Assembly: GCF_002250625.1 (NCBI RefSeq) | Contig: NZ_NMVQ01000001.1 | Span: forward strand, 434,001 to 498,000 | Reading direction: 5' to 3' | DNA from: Enemella dayhoffiae | GTDB taxonomy: Bacteria > Actinomycetota > Actinomycetes > Propionibacteriales > Propionibacteriaceae | DNA length: 64,000 nt | Shown here: piece after piece, positions 1 through 8,433 of the stretch | Layout of the letters: every line of letters starts with the position of its first letter | How positions within the stretch are numbered: position 1 is the stretch's first letter | Notes under the pieces: model-generated | What the model was told of the DNA's origin: nothing | The model's input: the letters and a program-made list of their open reading frames with translations, nothing else | The model's database searches: none | Program-made: the position numbers and the translations under genes

Positions 1-1
1 T

Positions 2-745
2 CACGGCTCCTACATCCTGGCCGGCAAACTCCCCCTCGCTGATGGTGAAGAGTTGGCTGCGTTGTTGAAGGCGCACGAGTCGGCGCTGTGGCGAGTGGTC
101 ACCGAAACGGATGCGGTCGCGCCGACCCGGGCGCAGCTGCGGGCGGATGCGTTGATGATTCTGGTTCGCCGGGCCACGAAGGTCGGGGACGCACCCCGCA
201 ACGGTGGTGATCGTCCGCGGATCTCTGTGCTGGTGTCGTTGGAGACGTTGCGCACGGGTCTGGGTACGGCTCAGGTGTCGTGCGGGGAGCATCTGTCGGC
301 GACCGAACTCCGACGGCTGGCGTGCGATGCCGACATCCTGCCGGTCGTGATGAACGGCAAAGGGGTTCCGATGGAGGTCGGCACCCCGCAGCGGCTGGTC
401 ACCCCAGAGATCCGTGCGGCATTGGTCGCGCGGGACAAGGGGTGTGTGTTCCCCGGGTGTACGCATCCGCCGGAGGACTGCGAGGCCCACCACATCCAGC
501 CGTGGTGGGCGCTCGGCCCGACGAAACTGTGGAACCTGGTGCTGCTGTGCCCCCACCACCACCGCCAGGTCGAACCCGCCCGCGACCGACCCTGGAATGC
601 CGACAACCCCGACCGCTGGGCCATCCGCCTCGACGAAGACGGCCTCCCCTTCGTCATCCCACCGACGTGTTTCAACGCAGACCGCACGCCACGCCGTCAT
701 GCCCGCTTCCGAATACCCCGACCCTGTGACCCCAACGCTCCCTGA
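2..745 (+). CDS. 13E12-repeat / HNH endonuclease family protein (5' end outside window)
   Basis: Reading frame is open from the left edge, so the N-terminal part (usually a DUF222 domain) is missing here; a TTG at 53 is not a true start. The last 130 residues form an HNH nuclease module: CVFPGC, then EAHHI, an Asn, and LCPHHH, giving the Cys pairs and His-Asn-His arrangement of the fold. Proteins of this 13E12 type are multi-copy in actinobacterial genomes and usually have no assigned role; a DNA-cleaving activity is inferred from the motif only. The gene ends at a TGA at 743 and is followed by a repeat-bearing spacer. Confidence 0.85.
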   Translation, partial: HGSYILAGKLPLADGEELAALLKAHESALWRVVTETDAVAPTRAQLRADALMILVRRATKVGDAPRNGGDRPRISVLVSLETLRTGLGTAQVSCGEHLSATELRRLACDADILPVVMNGKGVPMEVGTPQRLVTPEIRAALVARDKGCVFPGCTHPPEDCEAHHIQPWWALGPTKLWNLVLLCPHHHRQVEPARDRPWNADNPDRWAIRLDEDGLPFVIPPTCFNADRTPRRHARFRIPRPCDPNAP

Positions 746-792
746 GCTGAGGAGCTCCAGCGACGAGTCGAAGGGGTCCCCCTAGGCAGGCC

Positions 793-850
793 GAGCTACT
801 CGGGGAACGTGTGGGATCCCATCCGCAGGCCGGCCTACTCGGGGAACGTA
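793..850 (+). repeat. Two direct copies of CTACTCGGGGAACGT
   Basis: The 15-mer CTACTCGGGGAACGT occurs twice about 38 bases apart in the spacer between the HNH gene and the next small gene. A close third copy (CTACTCGGGGAGCGT) lies near 47124, next to rsmG. Its GGGAACGT end is shared with several copies of the TTCGACAGGCTCAGGGAACGT repeat elsewhere in the window, so this may be a second branch of the same intergenic repeat family. No function is evident. Confidence 0.6.
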
Positions 851-874
851 AGGTGTGGATGCGCGAATCGGGGC

Positions 875-1276
875 ATGACCGGTGAACGACTGGCGCGGCT
901 GAGCCTGCGCTTCGACGCGGCGTACTGCATTGTGGTCGGCCTGGTGGTGGCCGCCTCGTCCTCATTCGCCTCCGCAGCCGTTGCGCTGCCCATGCCGCTG
1001 CTTGTCGGGATCGGTGGAATCACGGCGCTCTGGGGTGGTTACGTGTGCCACGCCTCGGCGACCCGACCGATCCGGGCCCGGACGCGGCTGGTCATGATCG
1101 CCGACCTGGTCGCCAGCGCCGGCCTGGCCCTGACCGGCGCCCTCGCCGGGACGACGGTGCTCACCCTGGCGACGCTCGCCCTGGCGGTGGACGTGGCCGC
1201 CTTTGCGGTCAGCCAGGGTGTCGCACTGCGCCGCCTGAGCATCGACGGCTCCCCGGGCGCGGCTTCGGCAGGCTGA
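875..1276 (+). CDS. Small integral membrane protein, unknown function
   Basis: 133 residues from an ATG at 875; an upstream in-frame GTG at 809 would run through the repeat and is less likely. After a short charged N-terminus (MTGERLARL) there are four hydrophobic stretches separated by short polar turns, the third and fourth flanking an RARTRLV loop, as in a compact four-helix membrane protein. No catalytic motif is visible and I do not recognise the family. It ends in a Ser/Gly/Ala-rich tail close to a copy of the TTCGACAGGCTCAG repeat. Confidence 0.6.
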   Translation: MTGERLARLSLRFDAAYCIVVGLVVAASSSFASAAVALPMPLLVGIGGITALWGGYVCHASATRPIRARTRLVMIADLVASAGLALTGALAGTTVLTLATLALAVDVAAFAVSQGVALRRLSIDGSPGAASAG

Positions 1277-1310
1277 TCCCGAGCTACCGAGAACGAGCGC
1301 CTCGCAAGCT

Positions 1311-1370
1311 CGCTCAGCCAGCGTGGGGGTGGCTTCGACAGGCTCAGCCGACGTGAGGGCTCAGCCGGCG
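1311..1370 (+). repeat. TTCGACAGGCTCAG repeat with degenerate flanking copies
   Basis: A perfect TTCGACAGGCTCAG core sits at 1334-1347, flanked by partial copies (GCTCAGCCAGCGTGGG before it, GGCTCAGCCGGCGTGGG after it). The last copy runs into the stop codon of the DLW-39 gene on the other strand. It belongs to the dispersed family found at about ten sites in this window. Confidence 0.75.
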
Positions 1371-1522
1371 TGGGTGGGGCCGGGAGGGCGCTTGGTGGGG
1401 CTGACGGGGTCGGTGGCTTCGGCCCAGAGTTCCGCCTCCGCCTGGGCCCGGCGGTTCTGACGGACCATCAGAGCGCCGATCACTCCGATCGACCCGGCGA
1501 GCAACACGAAGACCCGTTTCAT
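1361..1522 (-). CDS. DLW-39 family small protein
   Basis: A 53-residue ORF, MKRVFVLL at the start followed by a single hydrophobic segment, then RQNRRAQAEAELWAEATDPV and a proline-rich end. The ELWAEATDPV segment matches the signature of the actinobacterial DLW-39 family (usually DLWAEATD), small membrane-anchored proteins of unknown function. In other actinobacteria this gene is often found close to gyrA, so its presence fits an origin-proximal segment. It is divergent from the lipoprotein gene that begins 47 bases to the right. Confidence 0.8.
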   Translation of the reverse strand: MKRVFVLLAGSIGVIGALMVRQNRRAQAEAELWAEATDPVSPTKRPPGPTHAG

Positions 1523-1568
1523 GCGTCAAGGCTACGGGGCGGGCCAAGGGCAGTCTACGGTTGGTCGC

Positions 1569-2204
1569 ATGAACGAGGGCGCTCGCCACCTGCCGGCACG
1601 AAGACTGATCCAGGTGGCACTGACCGCCAGTTGCCTCAGCCTCACCCTGCTCACCGGCTGCGGGAAACCCCCGGTCGCCAGCACGGCCACCACTCCGCCG
1701 CCCGCGCAGTCTCCCGCTGCGCAGGCGCCGCGTGGTCCGGGGGCGGAGTCCACCCCGCACGAGCCCGGCCCGCTCGATCCGCCGACCGAGCCGCCGGAGG
1801 GGGACAAGTTCACCTTCGACCAGGCGGCCCGTTACAGCGACGGGGTGCTGGTCGAGGTCTCCACCATCACCCGGGCCAAGGCAACCCCGCAGCAGCACGG
1901 GGCCGAGGGCACCGAGGGCAGCATCGCGGTGGCCGAGATCTTGATCACCAACCAGTCCAACAAGCCCTACGACACCGCGCCGATCAAGGTCTGGGGCTAT
2001 TACGGTGACGTCGGCGCCCCGAAGATTCTCGACGACAGCAAGAAACTCGGCGACTCCTTCCGCGGCGTGGTCCAGCCCGGCGGTCAGGCCAGGGCGACCA
2101 TGGGGTTCGCCATCCCGTCCGAGGCGATGAACGACGTGACGATCATGATCGACGCCGGCGCCCCGGACAAGAGCGCCGTCCAGTTCAGCGGACCGGTGCC
2201 CTGA
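1569..2204 (+). CDS. Secreted lipoprotein, DUF4352-like
   Basis: 211 residues from ATG 1569. The N-terminus has Arg residues, a hydrophobic stretch and the lipobox LLTGC near residue 31, so it should be lipid-anchored outside the membrane. A Pro/Ala-rich linker leads to a beta-rich C-terminal domain with VAEILITNQSNKPYD and GVVQPGGQARATMGFAIP, the pattern of DUF4352 / telomeric-repeat-factor-like immunoprotective domains. Function unknown. It converges with the GH105 operon, with only 7 bases between the two stop codons. Confidence 0.7.
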   Translation: MNEGARHLPARRLIQVALTASCLSLTLLTGCGKPPVASTATTPPPAQSPAAQAPRGPGAESTPHEPGPLDPPTEPPEGDKFTFDQAARYSDGVLVEVSTITRAKATPQQHGAEGTEGSIAVAEILITNQSNKPYDTAPIKVWGYYGDVGAPKILDDSKKLGDSFRGVVQPGGQARATMGFAIPSEAMNDVTIMIDAGAPDKSAVQFSGPVP

Positions 2205-2211
2205 CGCCGGA

Positions 2212-3276
2212 TCAGCCCCCGGTCGCTCGCCGTTGCGCGATCGCGGCGAACCCGAACGCCGCCACCCCGTAGTCCCAGTTGGCCCCCCGGGGCACCGCCA
2301 GATAGCCGGTGCGCGGCAGCAACGGTAACGGGATGGTCGGTCCCGAGATCTCCGGCAGCAGCCAGCGCCCCTCCCGGTCCCGGTGCACCGCCGCGGTCAC
2401 CGCCGTCAACGCCTGGTCGGCCGGCTCGAGGAACTCCCGCCCCAGCAGACCCAGGCGTACGCCGTCGAACCAGCCGGAGGCCGCCAGCGCGGCGGCCGAC
2501 AGCTCCCGATAGGAGGGCTGACTGAGCAGGGTGTTGAACGCCCCGTCGATCCGCTGCCGCGACCGCATCGCAACCGCTGTCCGCTGCAGGATCGCCGCGA
2601 TCCGCTCGGCCCGCGGATGGTCGGTGCCGATCGCCTCCACGATCATCGGCAGCGAGGCCAGCACCCACCCGTTGCCGCGCCCCCAGAACACCCCCGTTGG
2701 ATAGGCGGCGCGACGCCCGGCCCACCACGCGTGCGCCCACAGGCCGGTGTCCGGGTCCTGCAGCAGCGCCGCGTACTGCTCCGGCTGCCGTGCCGCGAGC
2801 TCGACCAGATCGGACTCCCCGACGTCCCGTCCGCGGATCGCTGCGAGCACGCCGAACATCATCAGACTGTCCACCCACACCGACCGCGGATAAAGCCGCC
2901 CGATCGCGCTCGGTCCGAGGTGGTTGGTGGCGTCGTCGACCAGCCGGGGCTCATGCCGCAGATAGTGCACCACCCGCTCGGTGAGCGCCTCCAGTTCTGC
3001 CGAACCGGTCCGGCGGGCCATGGCGTGAGTGACCAGCCCCGGCGCCGCCATGTCGGACTGGTCGACCCGCGGCGGGTGATCCAGGTAGTGCCGCACCCAA
3101 GTGTTCAACCACCGTTCGAATCGCGACACCCCGGCGTACCGGTCCAGCTCGGTGAGCGCGTAGCCGAGCAACGCCGGACCCCAGGTCCACTTGCGGATCC
3201 GGCCCGCGGCCAGATCCCGGTCGGTCAGGTCCGCACACAGCGCGATCGCGGTCTCGAGCGGGTCGGGTCGGTTCAC
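2212..3276 (-). CDS. Glycoside hydrolase family 105 (unsaturated uronyl hydrolase)
   Basis: 354 residues. GH105 (YteR-like) enzymes are cytoplasmic alpha/alpha-barrel hydrolases that remove the unsaturated uronic acid left at oligosaccharide ends by polysaccharide lyases. Supporting motifs: LYPRSVWVDSLMMFG, AHAWW, GVFWGRGNGWV and a C-terminal WDYGVAAFGFAAI. The start is a GTG at 3276 whose GTGA overlaps the stop of the upstream gene; a GTG one codon earlier is also possible, and GGGAG lies just upstream. It is the last gene of a five-gene operon with 4-base overlaps throughout. Substrate is not deducible from sequence. Confidence 0.85.
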   Translation of the reverse strand: MNRPDPLETAIALCADLTDRDLAAGRIRKWTWGPALLGYALTELDRYAGVSRFERWLNTWVRHYLDHPPRVDQSDMAAPGLVTHAMARRTGSAELEALTERVVHYLRHEPRLVDDATNHLGPSAIGRLYPRSVWVDSLMMFGVLAAIRGRDVGESDLVELAARQPEQYAALLQDPDTGLWAHAWWAGRRAAYPTGVFWGRGNGWVLASLPMIVEAIGTDHPRAERIAAILQRTAVAMRSRQRIDGAFNTLLSQPSYRELSAAALAASGWFDGVRLGLLGREFLEPADQALTAVTAAVHRDREGRWLLPEISGPTIPLPLLPRTGYLAVPRGANWDYGVAAFGFAAIAQRRATGG

Positions 3277-5189
3277 CACTGCTCCCTGGTTCGTCGGGGC
3301 CAGTCCAGTCGCAAACCCCTTCCGGCATAGGAAATTTCGATCATCTCGGGTTCCCGGGGGACGCTGCCGAAGTCGCACTCCAACCTTGGGTACGCCGTCT
3401 CCAGCGGACTTCCGTCCAGCAGGGCGGGTCCACCTCTGGCGAGGGCGAGGGTGCGCCGACCGCGGGCCGCGGCGGCCTCAGGAAGGTGCCAGGTCGCCAG
3501 TCGACGGGACAGGAGAAGCCTCCCCGCCGCGACCGATCGCGCGAACCGCGTCAACTCACCCGACTCGGCCACGTCTGAGCAGAGCACCCCCCAGCCGGTC
3601 AGCTCACCCTCCTGGATGAACTCGTTGGATCCCTGCTGGCGCAGCGGTTCCGCGGAGCGTACGCCGATCAGCGACTCCCCCTTGCGGCCGCACACCCAGT
3701 CGCCGCCGACCAGCACCTCATCGAAACGTTCGGTGGGGAACCACAGGTGGCTGAACCGCAACCGCTCCGGCTCCAGATAGCCGCGACGCCCCGCCAGGTC
3801 GTGCACCGCCAGCACCGCGTTGTCGTGGGCGATCACGTCCGGGTTGCGGCCGTTGCCCACCCAGTATGCCGGGGAGAACCCGCGCGCGGTGTCGTCGAAC
3901 ATGGGCGCCCCGGGGTGGGTGGCGAACACGCTGACGTCGCCCGGCAGGGTGGCCTGCCACAGGTGCTGCTGGTCCCCGAATTCCCTGGGGTGATAGCGCT
4001 GTGCGGCCGACAGCATCCAGTGCGCGGTCCGATGGGTGAACACGCACGATCGCTGGATCGCCACCCCCTGGGTGGCCGGGTTGAGCACGCGCACCAGCGC
4101 CGGCAGCAGTCCGGTGGGGGCGAGCGGGGCGAAGGGGGCCAACGCCGCGAGGAAGGAGTTGCTGCGCAGGCCCCAGCGGGTGAACAGCGCCATCGTGTCG
4201 TTGATCGACTCGGGAGTGGTGAACGCTTCCATCAACCAGAAGAACAACCCCCGTCGTTCGACGTCACCCCCGACCCGGGCGGCCACCTCGGGCAGGTCGA
4301 GTCCGTGACTGACGCGGATCTCGTGATCCGCTGTGCTGGTGGCGATCGCGCGGATCACCTCGGGCACCTGGTAGCGCTCCCGGAGGACGAAGGTGGCCGA
4401 CAACCGGTTCGGGTCCGGTTCTCCCGGGCCCTTCGACAGGCCCTGGGAGCCGAAGGCGGAACCCAGGATCTCGTTCACGTCCGCGGCCGCCGGGTCACAC
4501 TTCTGCGCCTCATAGCAGCGCCCCGAACTGGCGACGAATCGGCCGTCGAAACGGTGCAGCGCCAGATCCAGCAGCAACAGGTCGAGCACCATCGTCGCCT
4601 CGGATCGCAGCCACTCGTCGGGGGCGTGGTCGACCAGCAGGGACAGCGGGGTGATGTCCTCCTCATAGTAGGTGTTGGACAACCACTCGGTGAACCCGAA
4701 CCGGAACCGGTCGGCGAGCCAGACCCGCAGCCGGTCGGCGCCGCGCTCGGCGCGGGTCCGCCCCAGCACCGGGAGGTTGCCGAAGACCGTGTCCGGGAAC
4801 AGGTTTCCGGCCAGGTATTCACACACGGCGAAGATGCACTGGTGGTTCTCCGACCAGAAGCACATCGAGTCGTCACCGGGCTCGTCCATCCAGTACCTGA
4901 AGCCCAGGATGGTGGCGTCGACCCTTTCTCGGGTGGTGTCCGACAGCAGCTCGGGCCAGGCGTACCGGACCTTGAGCAGGGTGACCATGCGGAAGTCGGC
5001 GCAGTCGATCCGGGCGTCGACGAAGTCGCACAGGGCCAGCAATCCGGCTTCGTCGCAACGACGGCCAGCGGCCAGGTCGAGGATGCCCGGCCAGCTGGCG
5101 CCGGTCATCTTCACCGCCATTCCCGGATCGTCGCCGCCGACCGGTCGGGTGGCTGATTCCGTTGCTCCGCTGATTTTCCAGTCGCTCAT
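3273..5189 (-). CDS. Large uncharacterised protein, putative carbohydrate-active enzyme
   Basis: 638 residues from ATG 5189 (ATGA overlap with the transporter stop; GGAGCAACG upstream). No signal peptide, so probably cytoplasmic. Conserved-looking features include many Trp/His/Asp-rich motifs: MDEPGDDSMCFWSENHQ near residue 110, then EWLSNTYYEEDITPLSLLVDHA, and HRTAHWMLSAAQRYHPREFGDQQHLWQATL further on. The first 400 residues are largely helical in character, the last 200 beta-rich, suggesting an alpha/alpha-toroid followed by a beta-sandwich as in some lyases and hydrolases. I do not recognise the family; a role on the same oligosaccharide as the GH105 enzyme is inferred from the operon. Confidence 0.7.
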   Translation of the reverse strand: MSDWKISGATESATRPVGGDDPGMAVKMTGASWPGILDLAAGRRCDEAGLLALCDFVDARIDCADFRMVTLLKVRYAWPELLSDTTRERVDATILGFRYWMDEPGDDSMCFWSENHQCIFAVCEYLAGNLFPDTVFGNLPVLGRTRAERGADRLRVWLADRFRFGFTEWLSNTYYEEDITPLSLLVDHAPDEWLRSEATMVLDLLLLDLALHRFDGRFVASSGRCYEAQKCDPAAADVNEILGSAFGSQGLSKGPGEPDPNRLSATFVLRERYQVPEVIRAIATSTADHEIRVSHGLDLPEVAARVGGDVERRGLFFWLMEAFTTPESINDTMALFTRWGLRSNSFLAALAPFAPLAPTGLLPALVRVLNPATQGVAIQRSCVFTHRTAHWMLSAAQRYHPREFGDQQHLWQATLPGDVSVFATHPGAPMFDDTARGFSPAYWVGNGRNPDVIAHDNAVLAVHDLAGRRGYLEPERLRFSHLWFPTERFDEVLVGGDWVCGRKGESLIGVRSAEPLRQQGSNEFIQEGELTGWGVLCSDVAESGELTRFARSVAAGRLLLSRRLATWHLPEAAAARGRRTLALARGGPALLDGSPLETAYPRLECDFGSVPREPEMIEISYAGRGLRLDWPRRTREQW

Positions 5190-6598
5190 CGTTGCTCCAC
5201 GTTGTGGGGGTCGCCTGCACCACGGCGTCGGGACAGCTCCTCGGTCATCCGACGGCAGGTGGCGATGTCCAGCGGATAGCGCCGGGAGACGAACCAGGCC
5301 ACGGACAGCAGCGAGAACACCCCGATCAGCAGGATCAGCCGAATCCCCCACACCGCCGAGCCGGGCTGCTCGGGCGGGAGCTGGCCGGCCGTCGGAACCC
5401 GGTAGTGGGTGAGGTGCAGCACCAACCCGATCACCTGGATGGTGATCGCCGCGGCGATCCCGCGGGTGAACGTCATCAGGCCCCCGAAGGAGCCCGCATC
5501 ACGCAGTCCGGTGGTCAGTTCCGCGGCGTCCAGCACGTCGGGAAAGATCACCCAGCTGAGCAGTTGGGCACCGGCCATGCCGATCGCCAGCAGGGCCGCT
5601 GCGGCGTACACACCCCAGGGCGGTCCGCCGCTCGGATAGAGCGCCACCACCCAGATCGCGACCAGCGCGAGCGGCAGCCCGGTTCGATAGATCCGGTGCT
5701 TGCTGACCCGCTTCACCAACTGGTTGATGATCGGGAAGGCGAGCAGGTTCACCGCGATGAAGGTACCCAGGAAGACGGTGGCGTTGATCCCCCGCACGAC
5801 GTTGGCCGAGAAGTAGAGGATCACCGCCGAGATGATGTCCATCGCGATCGCCTGACACAGGTACATCCCGAGCAGGACCCGGAACGCCGGAAGCCGAAGC
5901 GGTGCGGCGAATCCGGCGAAGAAGCGGAACTCCTGCGATCGTGGTGGCAGGGGTACCCGCTCCCGGCAGAACACGCCCACCGCCAGCACCAGCACCGTGA
6001 ACACCACCCCGAAGCCACCGACCAGGGCCAGGTGCAGCCCGTGGGCCGACAACGACCCGTTCCGGTACGCCTGCACCAGCTGGGTGGCGACCAGGGTGAT
6101 CGAGGCACTCGCGACGGTGGAGCAGAGCAGGCGCAGCACGTTGACCCGGTTGCGGATCGCCGGGTCGGTGGTGATCTCGGTGCTCAGCGAGGCGTACGGC
6201 ACCGCGATCGTCGTCTGGATGGAGTTGTAGACGATGTAGGACCCCATCGCCCAGGCCGCCAGCCCGAGCTGCCCGGACACCGGCGGGGTCGGCCACCAGA
6301 GCAGCGCCATGCCACCGGCGAGCAACAGACCGCCGACGATGATCCACGGCCGACGGCGCCCGAGCCGGGTCCGGGTGCGGTCGCTGAGCGCCCCCGTCAG
6401 CGGGTCGTTGATCGCATCCCACAGCTTGGCGACGAGGGCGGCGGTACCGGCCAGGGCGGGGTTGAGGCCGACCACGTCGGTCAGGAAGACGAGATAGAGC
6501 ACCGCGATCAGCGAGGAGGCGCCCCCGGCGAACATGTCACCGGCGGCGAACACGCCCCGCTCGAAGCGGCCCGGGCCCGGGCGGTTCACCGGTTCCAC
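5186..6598 (-). CDS. GPH-family (MelB-like) sugar:cation symporter
   Basis: 470 residues, about 12 hydrophobic segments. The N-terminal motif DAINDPLTGALSDRTRTRLGRRRPWIIVGG is the hallmark of glycoside-pentoside-hexuronide:cation symporters of the major facilitator superfamily. It should import an oligosaccharide or uronide for the two enzymes encoded downstream, whose gene overlaps its stop by ATGA. GTG 6598 has GGGAG six bases upstream; GTG 6589 would give the 4-base overlap seen elsewhere in the operon and is the alternative start. Confidence 0.85.
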   Translation of the reverse strand: MEPVNRPGPGRFERGVFAAGDMFAGGASSLIAVLYLVFLTDVVGLNPALAGTAALVAKLWDAINDPLTGALSDRTRTRLGRRRPWIIVGGLLLAGGMALLWWPTPPVSGQLGLAAWAMGSYIVYNSIQTTIAVPYASLSTEITTDPAIRNRVNVLRLLCSTVASASITLVATQLVQAYRNGSLSAHGLHLALVGGFGVVFTVLVLAVGVFCRERVPLPPRSQEFRFFAGFAAPLRLPAFRVLLGMYLCQAIAMDIISAVILYFSANVVRGINATVFLGTFIAVNLLAFPIINQLVKRVSKHRIYRTGLPLALVAIWVVALYPSGGPPWGVYAAAALLAIGMAGAQLLSWVIFPDVLDAAELTTGLRDAGSFGGLMTFTRGIAAAITIQVIGLVLHLTHYRVPTAGQLPPEQPGSAVWGIRLILLIGVFSLLSVAWFVSRRYPLDIATCRRMTEELSRRRGAGDPHNVEQR

Positions 6599-8433
6599 GG
6601 CTGCTCCCGGGGGCGTACGCGGGTGGTGTCGGGGTCAATCCCTTCGACAGGCTCAGGGAACGTGGGGACGGGCTCAGGAAACGTGGGGAGTGATTTGGGT
6701 TCGACGAGGATCAGGTGATCCACGCGGAATTCTTCACCGGGGCGCTGATCCCCGCCCTCGCGGCCGCGTACCCCGAGCAGCAGGCCGACCACCAGCACCG
6801 CGAGCAGCAGCGCGCCACCGAGCACGGAATCACCGGCGTTCTCCAGCACCTGCAGCTGAGCCGTGCCCGGCTGACCGGCCAGCGCGAACTGCGACACGGC
6901 CATGCCGATCAGGGTCATGTTGGCCAGCGCCAGCAGCACCCGGACGTAGTGCGGCATGGTCCGGCTGTGCCCGCGGGTGACCGCATATTCGGTGAGCTGG
7001 CGCCAGAGCAGACCGACCAACAACAGCCCGCCGCCGCCGGTGAGCTGGAAGATCGCCGCCAAGGGTTCATCCAACACATCGCGGAACTCGTGGACCCGTC
7101 CGACCAGCAGCAGCGAGGCGATCGCCAGCCCGCGATCGGCGGTCAGCCTGCGGGTGACCAGCAGCCCGATCAGCACCAGCACCGCCAGCAGCACCGAGGC
7201 GCTCACCACCTGACGGGTGTCGAAGCCGATCCGGACCCGCAGCAGCAACTGCCCGGTCATCAGGCCGATGCCGAAGACGGCGGCGAGAATCGCCGGCGCG
7301 GTACGCCCCCGCCGCGCCCACCAGACACCCAGGCCGATCGCCGCCAGCCCGCAGAACACCGCGCTCTGCGACTGGGCCCATTCCAGCGCCTGCTGCCGCA
7401 CTCCGAACAACGAGAGGAACAGCGACAGGAAGAGCGTGCCGAACACCGAGGCCCCCAGGATCAGCGCCAACGGCCACGAGGTGCGCGACCAGCTGCTGCT
7501 CAGATCGTCGGCATCCGTCGGTACGCCCGGCGCCCGGCCGCCCGGTGCGAGGCGGAGCACCAGCAACCCCGTGAGCGCAGCGACGAGCACATAGCCGGTG
7601 GCCCAGGCCAACCCGGTGAGGTCCATGTTCACCTCGGTCAGCGCCAGCTGCACCTCGCGGGCGACGGCCCCCAGCACCACCGCCGACAGCAGGCTGCCGC
7701 CCACCATGGCGCGCAGCCGCGGCCTGGGATCGGGGCCGGGCACGGCCTCCCACACGCCGCGCGCGGTCCAGGTACCCAGGGCGATCGCGATCTCGGTCAT
7801 CGCCGCGCCGGCGAGCAGGGCCGAGGGGGTGGTGATGATCGTCAGCAGGCTGGTCCAGTAGCCGAGCAGACCGAGCCCCCAGTTGTTCAGCGACACCCCG
7901 AAGAAGAATGGCGCCAGCAGCCGCTGCAGCAGCACCGCGCCGATCAGCAGCACCGCGACGACGAACTCCCACAGGCTGAACGGCCGCCGGCGGCGCCACA
8001 GCGCGAAGGCGAGCAGCAGCACCAACACCACCCCGGTGAGAATCAGGCCCACGCCCTGGCCACCGGGCGTACCCCCGAGCACCACCAGCAGGATCAGCCC
8101 CAGCGGCACCTGCACCCGCCAACCCGCGTGAATGGCGGCCACGTAGCCCAGACTGAGACCGACGATTGCGGCCAGGACCAGGAAGGGTGCGGTCACCCAG
8201 GGCAGCGAGAGGTCCGCGTCGGCGACCAGGTCGATCGCACGCAACCGCGGCGCCGCCAGCCCGAGCAGGGTGAGCAGGGCGTACAGTCCGACGCTGATCC
8301 CGACCAGCCAGCGGAAGCCGACCGGCCAGGGGTGGGCGCGGTTCTGCTTCAGGTGCCCCTCGCGGATGGGGTCGACGAAGGTGCGGAACAGGATGAAGCG
8401 AACCACCTGCCACAGCTTGATCAGCGTCTCCAT
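6586..8433 (-). CDS. Polytopic membrane protein of unknown function
   Basis: 615 residues from ATG 8433, which overlaps the stop of the upstream propeller gene (ATGA). After [19 protein letters not shown] and a charged stretch there are well over ten hydrophobic segments covering almost the whole length, with no recognisable transport or enzyme signature. The last 50 residues are soluble and contain TFPEPV twice, encoded by two copies of the dispersed TTCGACAGGCTCAGGGAACGTGGGG repeat read on the opposite strand, so the C-terminus appears to have been extended by repeat insertion. Paired with a beta-propeller protein; may be a membrane complex partner. Confidence 0.65.
   Translation of the reverse strand: METLIKLWQVVRFILFRTFVDPIREGHLKQNRAHPWPVGFRWLVGISVGLYALLTLLGLAAPRLRAIDLVADADLSLPWVTAPFLVLAAIVGLSLGYVAAIHAGWRVQVPLGLILLVVLGGTPGGQGVGLILTGVVLVLLLAFALWRRRRPFSLWEFVVAVLLIGAVLLQRLLAPFFFGVSLNNWGLGLLGYWTSLLTIITTPSALLAGAAMTEIAIALGTWTARGVWEAVPGPDPRPRLRAMVGGSLLSAVVLGAVAREVQLALTEVNMDLTGLAWATGYVLVAALTGLLVLRLAPGGRAPGVPTDADDLSSSWSRTSWPLALILGASVFGTLFLSLFLSLFGVRQQALEWAQSQSAVFCGLAAIGLGVWWARRGRTAPAILAAVFGIGLMTGQLLLRVRIGFDTRQVVSASVLLAVLVLIGLLVTRRLTADRGLAIASLLLVGRVHEFRDVLDEPLAAIFQLTGGGGLLLVGLLWRQLTEYAVTRGHSRTMPHYVRVLLALANMTLIGMAVSQFALAGQPGTAQLQVLENAGDSVLGGALLLAVLVVGLLLGVRGREGGDQRPGEEFRVDHLILVEPKSLPTFPEPVPTFPEPVEGIDPDTTRVRPREQPWNR
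6640..6690 (-). repeat. TTCGACAGGCTCAG repeat inside the 3' end of a gene
   Basis: A perfect TTCGACAGGCTCAG core on the plus strand at 6643-6656 is followed by GGAACGTGGGG and a second diverged copy (GGCTCAGGAAACGTGGGG). Both lie within the coding region of the 615-aa membrane protein, where they encode the repeated peptide FPEPV. Confidence 0.8.

Noticed and set aside
3747-5156. 469-codon plus-strand ORF opposite the unknown 638-aa protein
   Set aside because: Low-complexity Gly/Gln/Val antisense translation; the minus-strand frame has overlaps with both neighbours.
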